NCBI GenBank assembly: GCA_012932295.1
Contig: JAAONU010000016.1
Coordinates: forward strand, 25,233,290 to 25,297,289
Direction of reading: 5' to 3'
Length of the DNA stretch: 64,000 bases
Source of the DNA: Cyclina sinensis
Taxonomy: Eukaryota; Mollusca; Bivalvia; Venerida; Veneridae
The notes under the pieces were generated by a model. It saw only the letters and a program-made list of their open reading frames with translations. It ran no database searches and was not told where the DNA came from. The stretch's first letter is position 1; each line of letters starts with the position of its first letter. Positions 1-12,223 of this stretch are shown one piece after another. Made by a program: the position numbers and the translations under genes.

Positions 1-1119
1 AGCTATAGAGTCAAATTGGAAGTTATTCCAATGGTTGTGATAAGTGGTTAGTGCATTAAATATCTATGAAATTTAAATTCTCGTTGGCGAAAGCTCATAT
101 ATTTATTTTCACGTAATTCTGTCTGATGTCAGTTCCAGATCATTAATGTTCAGTGGAATATTAGGCTATCGTTGTTCCAAATAAGTAGACGTAGACGGTG
201 GGTTTGATGATACTTTTGTCATTGGTCAAATCCACACATTTGCCAATAAACATAGAATGTTAACTATGCTACACTGCATATGTGACGTCTTTCTATGAAG
301 GACTATACTATCTACATCTACATGGATACTCCCAACAGTCAATGAAGACTATGACAGGGAGGGGAGGTGCTTGTCAGGAAACAGTGTTAGTCTATTGAGA
401 GATAGATAGTGCAGTTATTTAAGGGATAAAAGATAAAATGGGGTGCAATAATTAAAAAATAACAGTTTTATACAGTTGACCACCTCCAGTCTCTCTTTAA
501 AGATCAGGGTTTCCTCTGGGTCAATTTTAGTTTGTGCCAGCAAATTCGCCACTCAGAAAAAGTTAGTGCCAATGGCTCAAAAGTTGGAGCAAGTGATTTT
601 GTAAGGAGACATGCCTTTCTCTGTTAAGATATTACAGAAGTAGTATCATTGTGACAACAAACATTATTTATATATTTATTACAACTGATTATTAACAAAA
701 AAATAAGCACATTTGCCTATCATTTTTAAAAAATACATAACATGAAAATATGAACAATATCTTTATAAGATTAAGCATGTACCATTTATTTTTACACTTA
801 TTTAATCTTCCAGACATGAAAACGACACCTGCAAACATCACCGACGATTTTTCCTTTTCATCACTGTAATTTGCTACAGACACTAAGTTGACTAACTGAC
901 CACACATGGTTAATTATCTTATTTCGGACGATTAAAGATGGCAAATTAATCCAATTGTAAGTTGCATCTCAACACGTTCTCAAAGTGTCATAAAGTTTGA
1001 TAAACAAACTAGTCACTTGTGACCCTTGTACTAAACGTCCGGGCCGCTTATGTAATTTTTGTTGGCCGCTTATTGATTTTTAATCGTACTAGTTGTCGGA
1101 TGCTTTCTTTTATGTTGGC
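1..1119. other. Intergenic sequence, nothing recognised
   Basis: AT-rich sequence with no open frame resembling a known protein and no convincing splice-bounded exon. The missing first exon of the downstream EXD2 gene could lie here or anywhere up to about 4.2 kb, but no candidate could be justified. Confidence 0.4.
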
Positions 1120-1850
1120 GCCAGTAAAATTTGCCAACAGAAGATTTTATGGGCCTGAATTAGTATTGTGGCAGATTTGGCGCAATTGGCGAGCGACAGC
1201 GGGAACCCTGAAAGATACTGAGGCTGGGGCTCGATTGTACATAACCTTGCAGGCTGTTCCAGTATCTTATGGTCCTGGGAAAGAAAGAGTTAAGGTGATA
1301 CTGGGTTCGAGACTGGGGTATAAGGAAGTTGAAGTTCCTAGTAGGCAGCAGGTGCTTATGATCAACATATACAGTTGTACAAGATTGTGCTGGATTTTAT
1401 ACAAGAACAGGATTGAGTTATGAACCCTTTGATGTCCTAAAGTTTTCCAGTTTAGTTCTTGTATCATTTTAGTTACGCTGCTTGTAAAGTCATAATCATT
1501 ACAGACATACCTGGCTGCAGCTCTCTGTACACTTTCTATTTTATAGGTGAGGGATTTCTGCCAAGGGTGCCAAATGACAGAACAGTATTCAACTTGTTGT
1601 CTTACATAAGTTGTATAGGCAGCTTCTTTAACCTTTTTGTTGTTTTGATGTTCCTTTAATAAATCTCAGGGAATTATTTGCTTTGGAAGTGATATTGTTT
1701 ATGTGCTGGGTCCAATTTAAGTCTTTTGAAATGGTCACCCCAAGATATTTAGATGAGTCTGCAGTTTTAAGTTTTCACCGTGCAAGATATAGGGACATAA
1801 CTATCATGTACATTTATAGTGCTATTTCATAAATCTTAATCTGAAGAACA
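1120..1850 (-). mobile_element. Fragment of a non-LTR (LINE) reverse transcriptase, C-terminal part
   Basis: Read on the minus strand, from about 1840 down to about 1140, the translation gives the usual order of motifs from the C-terminal part of jockey/CR1-type LINE polymerases. These are a KYLGVTIS-DLNW-HINNI block, then QVEYCSVIWHPW, then a stretch ending VQRAAARYVCNDY, then SSVTKMIQELNWKTL and a trailing FLYKIQHNL. The frame is interrupted several times between the blocks, so this is a dead, 5'-truncated copy. The clade is an inference from motif style. Confidence 0.7.
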
Positions 1851-1890
1851 CAAGTCTACTCTGTCAAAACAATATGTACATACTTTGACA

Positions 1891-1960
1891 CATCGTCAGA
1901 TACCCATGGTTGTTGATCTTCATACATATGAAGATCAACAACTGTGGGTATCCGACGATG
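1891..1960. mobile_element. 70-base foldback element (miniature MITE)
   Basis: A near-perfect hairpin. The left arm starts CATCGTCAGATACCCA and the right arm ends TGGGTATCCGACGATG, with the palindrome centre near 1926. It is flanked by 9-base near-identical direct repeats, ACTTTGACA at 1882-1890 and ATTTTGACA at 1961-1969 (8 of 9 match). Its termini match those of the 398-base element at 34948-35345, so both are placed in one family. Confidence 0.7.
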
Positions 1961-3166
1961 ATTTTGACAGTACTTTTATAATACTGGGAAATCATTTAAA
2001 TTCGCTGGGATGAAATTTCGAGCAAACAGCAAAAAGTACGTTCGCGCGGTCCTAAATTCGCGCATTTTCAATTTCAGATTCAATTTTTTTAATCAGCATA
2101 AAAAACAGATGACAGCTGCATGACGCTGGATCACCCCGACGGGTGTATACGTGTCAATTACCGTGGTCCGCTTTCAAATATACAAACTGATAGGTCCAAC
2201 TGTTTATTGACATTTATTGACACAGGTTAAGTGTGCACAGAGGTTAGGCTTCATTTATTTGTTTTACATTGACTCAGAGTAATATTTGACAAGAAATGCA
2301 AAGTTAGGTTCTATAATATCAAATAAAGAAAAAAAAACAGCAACGTCTTGACCTAGATGAACTGTGTATTGATCTTTGGCAAAAATACAATCTCCCTTGT
2401 TTAAAACACATCAAGGTTTTTCTGAAACATGTATGAAATAAATAGAGTATGGAAGGACAAGACTGTTCATGTTTAATGCAGTTTTCCTAGCAATCTTTTG
2501 GTATTAACTTCAAGTGATATAAGCATATTAACAAATATGAAATTACATGCCTGCTGCTACAAGACCCACAACATCACCCATAGTTAATTTATCAGTGATA
2601 TTAATCCCAGTGTATTGCAAGTTTGTGGACAGTGAAAATGATTTAAGGAATTATCTCCCTTGTCAGACTTAACATTGATCAGTTATACTCAAGATCCAAA
2701 AAATAGTATGTTTATGTCAATAGAGCATACCATTTTGCATGCATTTGTTTAATTGATTGTTAAACTCTCAGAAAACCACTTTTTTACCTGCATTTGTGGC
2801 CATTTAGTTAAAATGTTTGAAATTTGATTGTTTTTGGATACATTTTTGCAGACACTTGTAGACAAAAACCTACCATAAACCTTGACCTTTTGACTTGGCA
2901 TACATTTACAGGATTTTATTTAGAATCTATAGATTTATTTGTACATAGGAAAGTGTAAAATCAACAAAGGGTTGTAAGGTCAGATTTTCTCTGACTTTAT
3001 CCAATTATCTCCCCTACTGTGGCTATGTGGTTGTTGCTACTTAGGGCACCTGACATGGGACACAAACCCATGACCCTCAGGGCCCTAGTCTTTTGTTCAT
3101 CCAGCTGAGATGGCAGAGCACTTGCCCTAGTTTTTCCACTGATTTTTACTCTCATCCTCTTTTTAG

Positions 3167-3526
3167 CTCACCTGAGCACTTAGTGCTCATGTGACCTTTT
3201 AGAATTGGTGGATGTCCATCAACGGACACAATAATTGTTTCAAATAACATCTCCTCTGAAACCACAGGGCCAAATTTGATGAAGCTTGCCTGGGATGTTC
3301 CTTGCATGAAGTTGTTCAGATGATTCCTGGTTGTTGCATATTTTGGTCACAGAAGCTAAAAATAGATTTTAAAAGTGAAAACTTCAGAAGTCTTCTTCTC
3401 CGAAATTGCAAAGCCTAGAGTTTAGATATTTGGTGTGTAGCATCAGCATCATGATCCTGGTTCAAAATTGGTCCTACCCCAGGGGTCAGTTGGTTTTATA
3501 TAAACTTACATATTCACCTTAACAAG
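3167..3526 (+). repeat. Dispersed repeat family A, 5' module
   Basis: Starts with TTTTTAGCTCACCTGAGC and continues through the same module as the copy at 47641 (accounts of CTCCTCTGAAACCACAGGGCCAAATTT, then GGATGTTCCTTGCATGAAG). It is truncated by, or runs into, a Penelope-like fragment near 3527. Other copies are at 22863, 30731 (inverted), 47641 and, without the 5' module, 7224. Confidence 0.7.
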
Positions 3527-3856
3527 GCCAATTTCCTAGACACCCAAATCACTAAGGACAGCATGGGTAACCTACATACAATGGTTTACACCAAATGCAC
3601 ACATGTACATACATTATACTAGCTACCATCCAATACATCAAAAGAACAGCATCCCATACAGTCAGGTGGTATGAATACAACAGATCTGCAGCAATACTAC
3701 ATCATACCTACATGTAAATGTGTGGATTACCTTTCACACAATCTCAAAGCCAGAAGGTACCCTTCGAATTTAGTACAAAAAGCAGTTATGAAACCTGAAA
3801 AATTAGACAGACTTCAACTTTTAACAACCAAAAGAGACACGAAAAACAACGTCTAG
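3527..3856 (+). mobile_element. Decayed fragment of a Penelope-like reverse transcriptase
   Basis: The forward translation begins FLDTQITKDSMGNLHTMVYTK, which is the pattern FLD-x-x-I-x(n)-L-T-x-x-YTKPTD seen where the polymerase domain ends in Penelope-like and related elements. A block near 3722-3800 then reads YLSHNLKARRYPSNLVQKAV, matching the downstream thumb region of the same polymerases (L...RGYP..L...). The frame is broken between the two blocks. The class assignment rests on motif recognition only. Confidence 0.5.
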
Positions 3857-4287
3857 AAAATTCCTTTCACTTACACGTACAATCTGTTTACTCCAGATGC
3901 TTGAAGAATCTTTGATTGGAACCAAACATCCACACATAATAGACCATGATGCACAGTTGTGCAAGAAGTAAAGAATTTTTTTCTCTGATCTGTTTTTGCT
4001 GGATTATTGCCCTTTGTTGGTTTCTCATACATGCCATATATAGTAAATCTTGTGTGTAACTCCTCCTACACCCATGTTTAAATGTTTGCATACTTGTTAC
4101 GTACATAATATGTGTATAGTCATTTGAATTCTCAAATTTGTTTTTATAATGCCTGCCTGATATATCAAAGCAAAGGAATATACATATCTTTTAATAAGTC
4201 TTTAAGCATCTTGTACATAACAGGTGGAACTTTAAATATTAAAAAACTATGAAAATTATTCTGATGGGACTATTTTTTGATTTTCAG

Positions 4288-7200
4288 CAACTGTATTATG
4301 GGCCCTTTACAAATATATCAAATCTGCAGTACGTGGATTGAAATTCAGAGATAAGAATAGTAAGAGGATTCATGTAATTAACACCGTAGAACAATGGGAG
4401 GATATATATCCAGAGCTGTCTAGCAGGTGCTCAGTAATTAAGGTACAGTATTTTTAGTTTTTAGCTCCCATGAGCCGATAGGCCTTATTGTTGATTGCTT
4501 ACATGTGATTCTATTAAATTTGATCCATTTCTTCTCTGTCTACTAGATGTATGTTTAATTTAAAGTTTTATTTCTTTTAATTGTAATTTTAGTAGAGACA
4601 GTTGATTGGATTGTGCGAAATTAAACCATAAGGCTTTGGACATAGACATCAAGAGTTTGAATTTGATGTTTCTGAATGGCAGACTGTGTTTGATGTTTTA
4701 GTCAGAGAGTTTTCAATAAATAACCCATCAAAGATAAAAGAAAATTGTTTTAGAACAGAACAGAACAGAAGTTTATTTAAGCATACAGCTCATCGTCATA
4801 ACATAATATTACATAACAGTCACAAATTTTACAGACAATATATAATATGATAATAAGATAGAAATTTTGCAGGATATGGTGTAAAGTTTATCCCTTAAAA
4901 AAAAATCTTTTTATCTTCTAGGCAGTTGGGTTTGATTGTGAGTGGGTGTTTTGGGGCCAGAGACTTCCTGTTGCTCTTATACAATTAGCCACACATGATG
5001 GTTTTTGTGTACTGGTGAGGATTTTCCTTCTGGACAGTATTCCACAAACTCTACAACAGTTCTTAGCTGATAAAAGGTCAGTTTTCACAAGTTATTTGTA
5101 CCCTGACAGTGTATTCTGCTGAAAGAATATATATTTAGGTATTTGTTTTACCTGAGATCTCTACTGAATTGTCTTGCCTTTTACCTATGTGGTTATCTGG
5201 CTGTGGAGTGCTTTACTATGAAATTGATATATACAGAAAATAATAAAGTTTTCACATATAGTTTTTCTTTTGAAATTGTGAGAGAATTTTTTTTTAAATG
5301 GTTCTTCCAAGAAAAGGTAGTTACAAAAATTACAAACCATCTCTGTGGCCTAATTGGTTAAGGCATTGAGATATCAGAAGATAGAAGGTTTGACTTTCAA
5401 CAAGGGACTTGTTCTGACAAGGCTTGTTGGTGAGCTGCCAGATAATTAAAAAATGGTTACTGATTGCCTGTCCACCGGCATATAGGATAAGAAATTGTAG
5501 AGTAACTGTACAGGTGTCTCAAAACTTGGGAGGCTGGTTAAGAGATCTTTTTGCGAGCTTACCTGTAAAACTAGCAAATTGTGTTTCATGATTCCTTTAA
5601 TGAAAAGCATGCTATTTACATATTTTCCCTTAAACACTGGAAAAAAATGCTTATTAAAACAAATATAAAAAGTAAAATGTTTACTTTCAGCATTTTGAAA
5701 GTGGGTGTGGCTTCGCGAGATGATGGCAGGAAGTTACTTAAAGATTATGGGATACTGGTGTCAGGCTGTGTTGACTTGCGTCATATTCTAGCAAGAGTGA
5801 GAGGATTTCAGTGGTAAAAATATTCATCATTTTCTAATCATTTCTAAATCATTTTTACAAGCAAACTTTTACGGAAACTTGCTCTAAAGTGCTTTTAACA
5901 GACTTGATAGTGAAATGTATTAAGTAATACTGAACTTTATAGATGAAAAACAAAAACATCAAGGTGTCTTTTCTATTAGTACATGTGGAATGTGTCTAAA
6001 TTTTTATGAGTGTTAACTGTCGTTCAAATGAGGTTATCTTGTTTTTGCAAAAATCTTGCTTGATACTGAAGTAAGAGCATGCAAAAATAAATCATGTCTT
6101 CAGAAGACTTTATAATTTTTTACCTTGTTCAATGCTGATTGTTTTTTTTGTGTAAATATGGCAATGTAGTAATAATATTTTACCATCAGTTAATGATGCA
6201 GTTTGCTTCTGACTCATTTCTGCATGTCTGTTAGATTATGGCTTCTTATCCTCTTGGTACACATACCTTTAACATGAAGTGGTTTATTTTTCAGTCCTAG
6301 CCAGAGTCTACAGGGAATAGCTAAAGGTGTGCTTGGTGTATCAATGCTGAAGGATAGAGATATCCGTTGTGGTAATTGGGAGGCCGAGGAACTCTCACAG
6401 GAACAGGTTTATGTTGGATACAGTTAGTTTTAAAACATGTTACAGCTAAGATACATTTGTATATAGTGATAAGGTGTATATTTTAAGTTATAGTTGTCTG
6501 AAAAAACAATGTGTTACAGATATAAGTTGTTGTCTAGCACCCAGTTACTTATACAGTCACTCCGTCACTTATCAGTACATATGCAAACATTGCAAAGCTG
6601 AAATTGTCACAATAAAGTTGAAACCAACAAGATTGTTCTGGTAATACCAGAGTAATTGCCCTTGAAATGCTAGCTATAAGCACTCAAACATTGGCAAATA
6701 AAATGAACGTGCAACCTAAATCAGTGTTTATAGGTGGAAAATCTTTACTGACCTAAGAAATAGACAAGTTGTATCATTTTGAAGTACTTTATGAAATTTT
6801 TCATCTCTTTTTTTATTATGGCAACATAGGAGTGACATCAGATTTTGTTTCTATTTATAGATAAATTATGCAGCAGACGATGCACTGATAGGTATTGATA
6901 TATTTATGCAGCTGATTTCTGTGAAACTATATGGTATAAGAGCAAGAAAAGAGAATTTTTATGGCAGTATGATAGATGCAGAAGAAGTTGAGGTCTGGCG
7001 TACAGCTCGGTCCTTGTGTCAAGGTAATTATTGTGGTAATAACCAGTTACTGCTTTAGTAGCAACTAAGAATTTATTGAAGTAAGACTTCTCATTGTATT
7101 CACTTAATTTAATTTAGCTTGATTACTATAAACTCCTATGGTAGAAAGTTTAGTTTTATTGCTTTTTAGTAGGGATGGTAAAATTCATTCATTTTAACAT

Positions 7201-10200
7201 TCAAATGCTAAAATGTCTTGTTGGTTAAAAAACTAGGGCACCAGTTATATCAAAAAAAGTCTTGTGAATAGTCTGGAGGCTATATTTTTTACCCAGTTCT
7301 CATGGACCTTGCTCAGAATGTTTATCTCTTTAATTTCTTCGTCAAGTTTTTGCCACAATTGGTCAAAAACTAGGTCACAAGCAAAGGTTAGTGGAAATCT
7401 TGTAATACTCTAGAGGTCATGTTTTGACTTAATCTTGAAGTAATGAACCAGAAGTGTTGAATGCGGACCAATCTCCATGAAACTTGCTTGGAATATTTGA
7501 ACTGATGAATTTTTTGGATGATTTTGAAACTGGGTCATGTGGGTCCAAAAATAAGGTCGTCAGCCCAAAGCAAAGGAAATCTGAACAAACTTGAGAACAT
7601 ATTTTGACCAAATCTTTATGAAACTTAATGTGAATGAATGTTTAGATGATCTCTTTTGGATAAGTTTGAAACTGGGTCATATGGTTACAAAAGCTAGGTC
7701 ACTAGCTCAGGGTAGTGAAAAATCTTCTGAGCACTCTTGAGGTCACATATTTTTACCCAATCTTCATTAAATTTTGTTAAAATAGGTGTCTTAATGTTCT
7801 GCAGGATTAGGTCTTGACAGCATCATGTTGATCAAAATGTAGGTCACGAGATTAACTGGGTCTTGTAGGGTCATAAACAAGGTCACCAGCACAGTTCATT
7901 GGATAATCAAATAAACTAAGAGGTCAATTTTTCCAAAGTTACATTAGACTTAGTCAGAATGCTTTTCTAAATGATCTCATGGAAGCAATGAAAATTTGGT
8001 TACACATGCTCAAGATTGAAAAAAAGTTACATTGAATGGAAAACCAGCTTGTCTGACTTCATAATCATATTTCTGTATAATATTGGAGTATTATATTTTG
8101 AGTAAGGACAGTGGTACTCAGGTAAGCAGTTTGGAGCCATCCTGGCCCTCTTGTTTGTTGTTTTCATTTGGGAAACCAATCAGAAATTGTATCAGTCTTA
8201 TGGGGCTGTCAATGATCTTTATAATCATATTTATTTTTTCATTACAGGCATAGTGGATGTAGCATTTAAAAGCAAATCAGTGGCAAGTATATTACAGAAC
8301 AGGGGAGACAACTCATCAGAGGAAGAGGAGGAAAATGACCAACTAAGTACATCACAGGTAAGCTTTTGTCATCATTGCTTTGTATATACTTTCTCTGTAT
8401 TGCTTGGATTAGACAAATTGAATTTTGATTTAAATTTTATTGTGATTCACTATGCAAATATACAAAAATGCTTAGAGAGTCTTAGAGGGTGTAACAAACT
8501 GCTTGAACTTTAAGTTGATTCTGCCAAACAGTTGATAACAATAATAACTGGCAAGTGCATGTCAGGAAACCTAAGCTTGATTGACATGAAGAAATAAGAT
8601 TTGACTGTTAGAATGTGTAAGATGTAAAAAAGCCTAAACTATATATATAATTATATCAGTAACATTAAGTAAATACAGTTTGTTTACTTTTCAGTTTGTT
8701 TGTTTTTTTCTCACAAAAAAAGCTTTATGTTGAATAATAGCTTTAAAAATCATATTTATGATACATTTGACATACATTAGTCTTGAGTTTAGTTTTTCTC
8801 ATATAAAATGCTTGAAATATTTTTCTAACATCCTAGCAAACCTCATCTGCTGGCTGTTCACAAAGAGCAGGAAGACACAAACCAAATACAAAGGCATTTA
8901 TGACGAGAAAGCGCCCCCTATATTACAACTGTCAGTTACTTGCCCCTGATGGTGAATGTTTGACATTGTGTGACATAAGAAAGGCAGAGTGGTATGTCCA
9001 GAAAGGACTTGGTGGTAAATTTTATCATTTTATTTCTAACTTCCTGTTAAGAAGTGACTTTCATTCTTTTGTTTTTGTTTTTGTTGGATTATAAATGCTA
9101 AAAAGCAGGTTGAATTTTATTTAAGTTAAATGAAAAGAGAAGGACAGGAAGAATTAGCTTAAATATGACTGAGTTATCCTTCCGATCCAGACACAAAGAG
9201 GAGAGATTCAAACATTTATATGGCCAGTCAGATATGAATTTTTATTTCCATTTTTCAGTGAAAGTCAGTGATGACCCTGTGTCTGTAAAACTAAATTTTG
9301 AACCAAAAAGTCGACCAACAACAGATAAGGATTATTACCTTCAGGACAAAGAGAATATATGTGTTGTATGTGGTGCTTCAGAAGAATATGTCCGTAAAAT
9401 TGTTGTACCTCAGGAATACAGAAAGTAAGATGCAGTGATGTCTTGTTATAAAGACTATATAAAGAATAAAGTGAAGGTTGTATATTGAGCTTCGGAGTGA
9501 ATTATGAAAAATGACCCATGAACAGTTATTTTAAATTCTGAAAGCATTTTTGTAAACATTGACTGGATGATCTCAGTTCAGTTTTTTTTGCAAAAGGTCA
9601 GAAGTCAAAAGGTCAAGGTCTGTGACTGTGAAAATATAAAGTGATTACTACTTCAGAAATGTTTTATGCTTAGTCTGTAAAAAACCATTGGTTTCTGTTG
9701 TATGTAAGTAAATCCAACTTTGAATTCAACTTGTTGAATATAAAGGGTCACATTTATCTTTATGTTGTGTCAACATTGTTACGTGTTCAGCTATACCCCA
9801 AGTCTTTTCTCAATACAGAACATAAGTAACCTGAAGTATTTGCAGTTTCGGCTTTATATATCGGCGTAACGTCTGCATATATATGAAGGATAAGACTGTC
9901 TTTTATAGAACAAGATCTTCAACTTAGATATTTACCTGTCTGCATCATTTATATCTTACATTATGTACATGTACTTTCCAGATACTTTCCAGCCATTCTC
10001 AAAGACCATTCCTCACATGATGTGTTGTTACTGTGTATAACTTGTCATCTGAAATGTGCCGATTATGAGGCTGCATTACGGCAGCGGTTATCAGTGGAGT
10101 GTGATGCACCACTGGATTCTGGGAAGGATTCTAAACGACAGTGGGACCAAGATCTAGCAAAAGTAGTCTCAGCTGCAAAGTAATATTGACAAATGTCTCT

Positions 10201-12223
10201 TTTTTTTATGAGAATGTTATAGCCTAATTAGCTTGAGCCAATTTCAAGGATTGTATGTATGGAAGTCCTACCAATTACTAGGGTTTCTAGATTAAAGGAA
10301 AATTATTGAAAATTTGAATACTCTGTCAAGCATGGTGTAGGCTGATTTCCACTAAACTCAGCCAGAATGCATTTTGAAATTTATATTTTTTAGCATAAGA
10401 TTATACATGTGTATATTGAAAATTGAAAATTTTCATGTTTCAAAAAGTTTATCAGATTTAATTTATTTTACCAGCTTACCAGAATTAAAATGTTCAGCAT
10501 TTCTGAATTTAAAAAGCTTCGTAGATATGAGTGCCATGAATTGCATTGTCTTTTATTTGAGAGGCAAATAGTTTCTACAAATATGAAAGTGCTGCTATTT
10601 ATATATTCAGGGCATTACTGAAAAGCAGAGACAAGATACCAGAGTCAAGAGTTATAGAACTTGAAGAGACAGTGAAGAAATTCTATGGTGTGCAATCATT
10701 GCCAACAGACCTCTTAGAAAATACATTAACAATGGAAGTCAAGTAAGTTTAAGTATTTTGAAATGACTTGATTTTGCTCAACTATTTGTACACAGAAAAT
10801 GAAAAATAGACCAGTATCTAGGTTTTTATGCATAAAAAGGTATACATGTAGTTGAAAGGTGACCCTGGGTATCACAATACTATATGTACTGTGAAAGCAG
10901 CCTTTGTCCTTTCAATTTGTGTATAAAAATGAAAAATGTGATTCTGCAAAAGATGTGAATTTCTGAAAAAATGAGATTTGTTACCGATTCATAAAATTGC
11001 AATTCGACCATGCAGTAATTTTAAACACTGTTTGTTGTTTATATGATGTACTGAAGATAGTACTGACAGTCCTTTTTTTAAAATCTACTTCATACCTATA
11101 AATGATCAACAGAGTTTAATTATAACAGGTAATTCAGAGTATTTCAAATTTGTGTATAATTATTTCAGCCAAGTAGCAGTTTTAGGTATTTTTTTATAAA
11201 AAGCACCAATGTGTCCAGATAGTGATACAATTATCAAATCAGTTTTGTTTAATTTCATTGTCTGCTTTAAAATTAATTGTTATTCTTTAAAAATCTATTT
11301 TTATGTCTCCGAAGGGAGGCATTTAGCTTTTGAACTGTCCGTCCATCCTTCAGTCAGTCAGCACTGCCAAAAAATAAATAGGGGGCCATCTAACTGTAAA
11401 CATAACAAAAGAGAACAATAGAGTTCATTCTGTAACAATAGAATAAGGGGCCAGTGGCCCTCTATTAAACAATAGAAAATAACAAAAGAAAAGCCCCCCT
11501 ATCCAGTTTCGGCCGCACGTCCGTCAGACAGTCTGTCCAAAAACTTTATCATTGGCCATAACTTCCTTATTAGTAAGTGGATTTACTTCATACTTGATCA
11601 CAACACCCCTTTGAACAAGACCTTCCCACTGACCATGTTTATTTGACCTTAACTCCTGAATGACCTTCACCTTGAAGATCCAATTGTCCAAAAAATTTAA
11701 TATTGACCATAACCTCCTTATTATTAAGTGGATTTACTCTGTACTTGGACACAACACCCCTTTGGACAAGACCTTCCTACTGACATATATTTGCTTGACC
11801 TTCACCCATGAATGACCTTCACCTTGAAGATCCAATTGTCCAAAAACTTTAACGTTGGCCATAACTTCCTTATTGGAAAGTGGATTTACTTCATACTTGG
11901 ACACAAAACCCTTTTGAACAAGACTGGTCCACAGCTCAAAGGTCAAAGCACCACTTCGGGGGCATTGTCATCTTAAAGTGACAGTTCTTATTGTACTTAA
12001 AAATTTATTTTTGTTCTATTTCAGAATAAATAATGCCAAGTTTGTTCCACATGGAAAGAAAGTGGTTGAATATTACATGTCTAAAGAGGGAGGGCTCCTT
12101 GAATTTGAAAAAATGTGGCGACGTCATTTTGTAGACATTATGCAGCCTAAATATTTGCCACCACTGTGGTCGGTGGAACATAGACCTGAGAGAATGCAAT
12201 GTATAGATTTGAGTAATTCATAA
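4288..12223 (+). CDS. EXD2: EXD2, 3'-5' exonuclease domain-containing protein 2 (first exon missing)
   Basis: A DEDDy-family nuclease. In vertebrates EXD2 is a membrane-anchored 3'-5' exonuclease linked to mitochondria and to DNA end resection. Eleven exons join in frame with GT-AG introns: 4288-4442, 4922-5076, 5691-5813, 6295-6406, 6861-7023, 8248-8357, 8837-9014, 9259-9424, 9982-10179, 10611-10742 and 12025-12223, giving 562 residues plus a stop. Numbering from the first codon seen, motif I is FDCEW (D56, E58), motif II is CVDLRH (D131) and motif III is YAADD (Y184, D188), so all four catalytic acids and the tyrosine are present. C-terminal blocks match the family: PLYYNCQLLAPDG, KAEWYVQKG, ENICVVCG and LLLCITCH (probable zinc site), and KFVPHGKKVVEYY near the end. 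The first visible residues (TVLWALYKYIK) look like the end of an N-terminal membrane anchor; the initiating ATG lies in an unseen upstream exon. No frame breaks were found. Human EXD2 is about 620 residues. Confidence 0.93.
5342..5412 (+). repeat. Degenerate tRNA-like SINE head
   Basis: Within an EXD2 intron, GTGGCCTAATTGGTTAAGGC resembles an A box/D arm, and AAGGTTTGACTTTC about 30 bases later resembles a damaged B box. No cloverleaf can be closed, so this is read as an old tRNA-derived retroposon remnant and not a tRNA gene. Confidence 0.35.
7224..8156 (+). repeat. Family A repeat with tandem internal units, in an EXD2 intron
   Basis: Degenerate units of roughly 140-160 bases repeat a phrase of the type ctagaggtcatgttttgac...tcttcatgaaact...tgaaactgggtcat. 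The right end, CTCAGGTAAGC followed by GCCATCCTGGCCCTCTTGTT, matches the 3' terminus of the family A copies at 23247-23291 and 49121-49161. It lies between EXD2 exons 5 and 6. Confidence 0.65.
11301..11976 (+). repeat. Family B repeat with inverted ends, in the last EXD2 intron
   Basis: Begins TTATGTCTCCGAAGGGAGGCAT and ends CTTCGGGGGCATTGTCAT, so the termini are inverted copies of an ATGCCCCCGAAG-like motif. Inside are about three tandem units of about 165 bases built on CCAATTGTCCAAAAACTTTA and GACCTTCACCTTGAAGATCC. A stretch of about 110 bases (11380-11490) is nearly identical to 20181-20300. The right end is about 50 bases before the acceptor of the last EXD2 exon. Confidence 0.7.
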
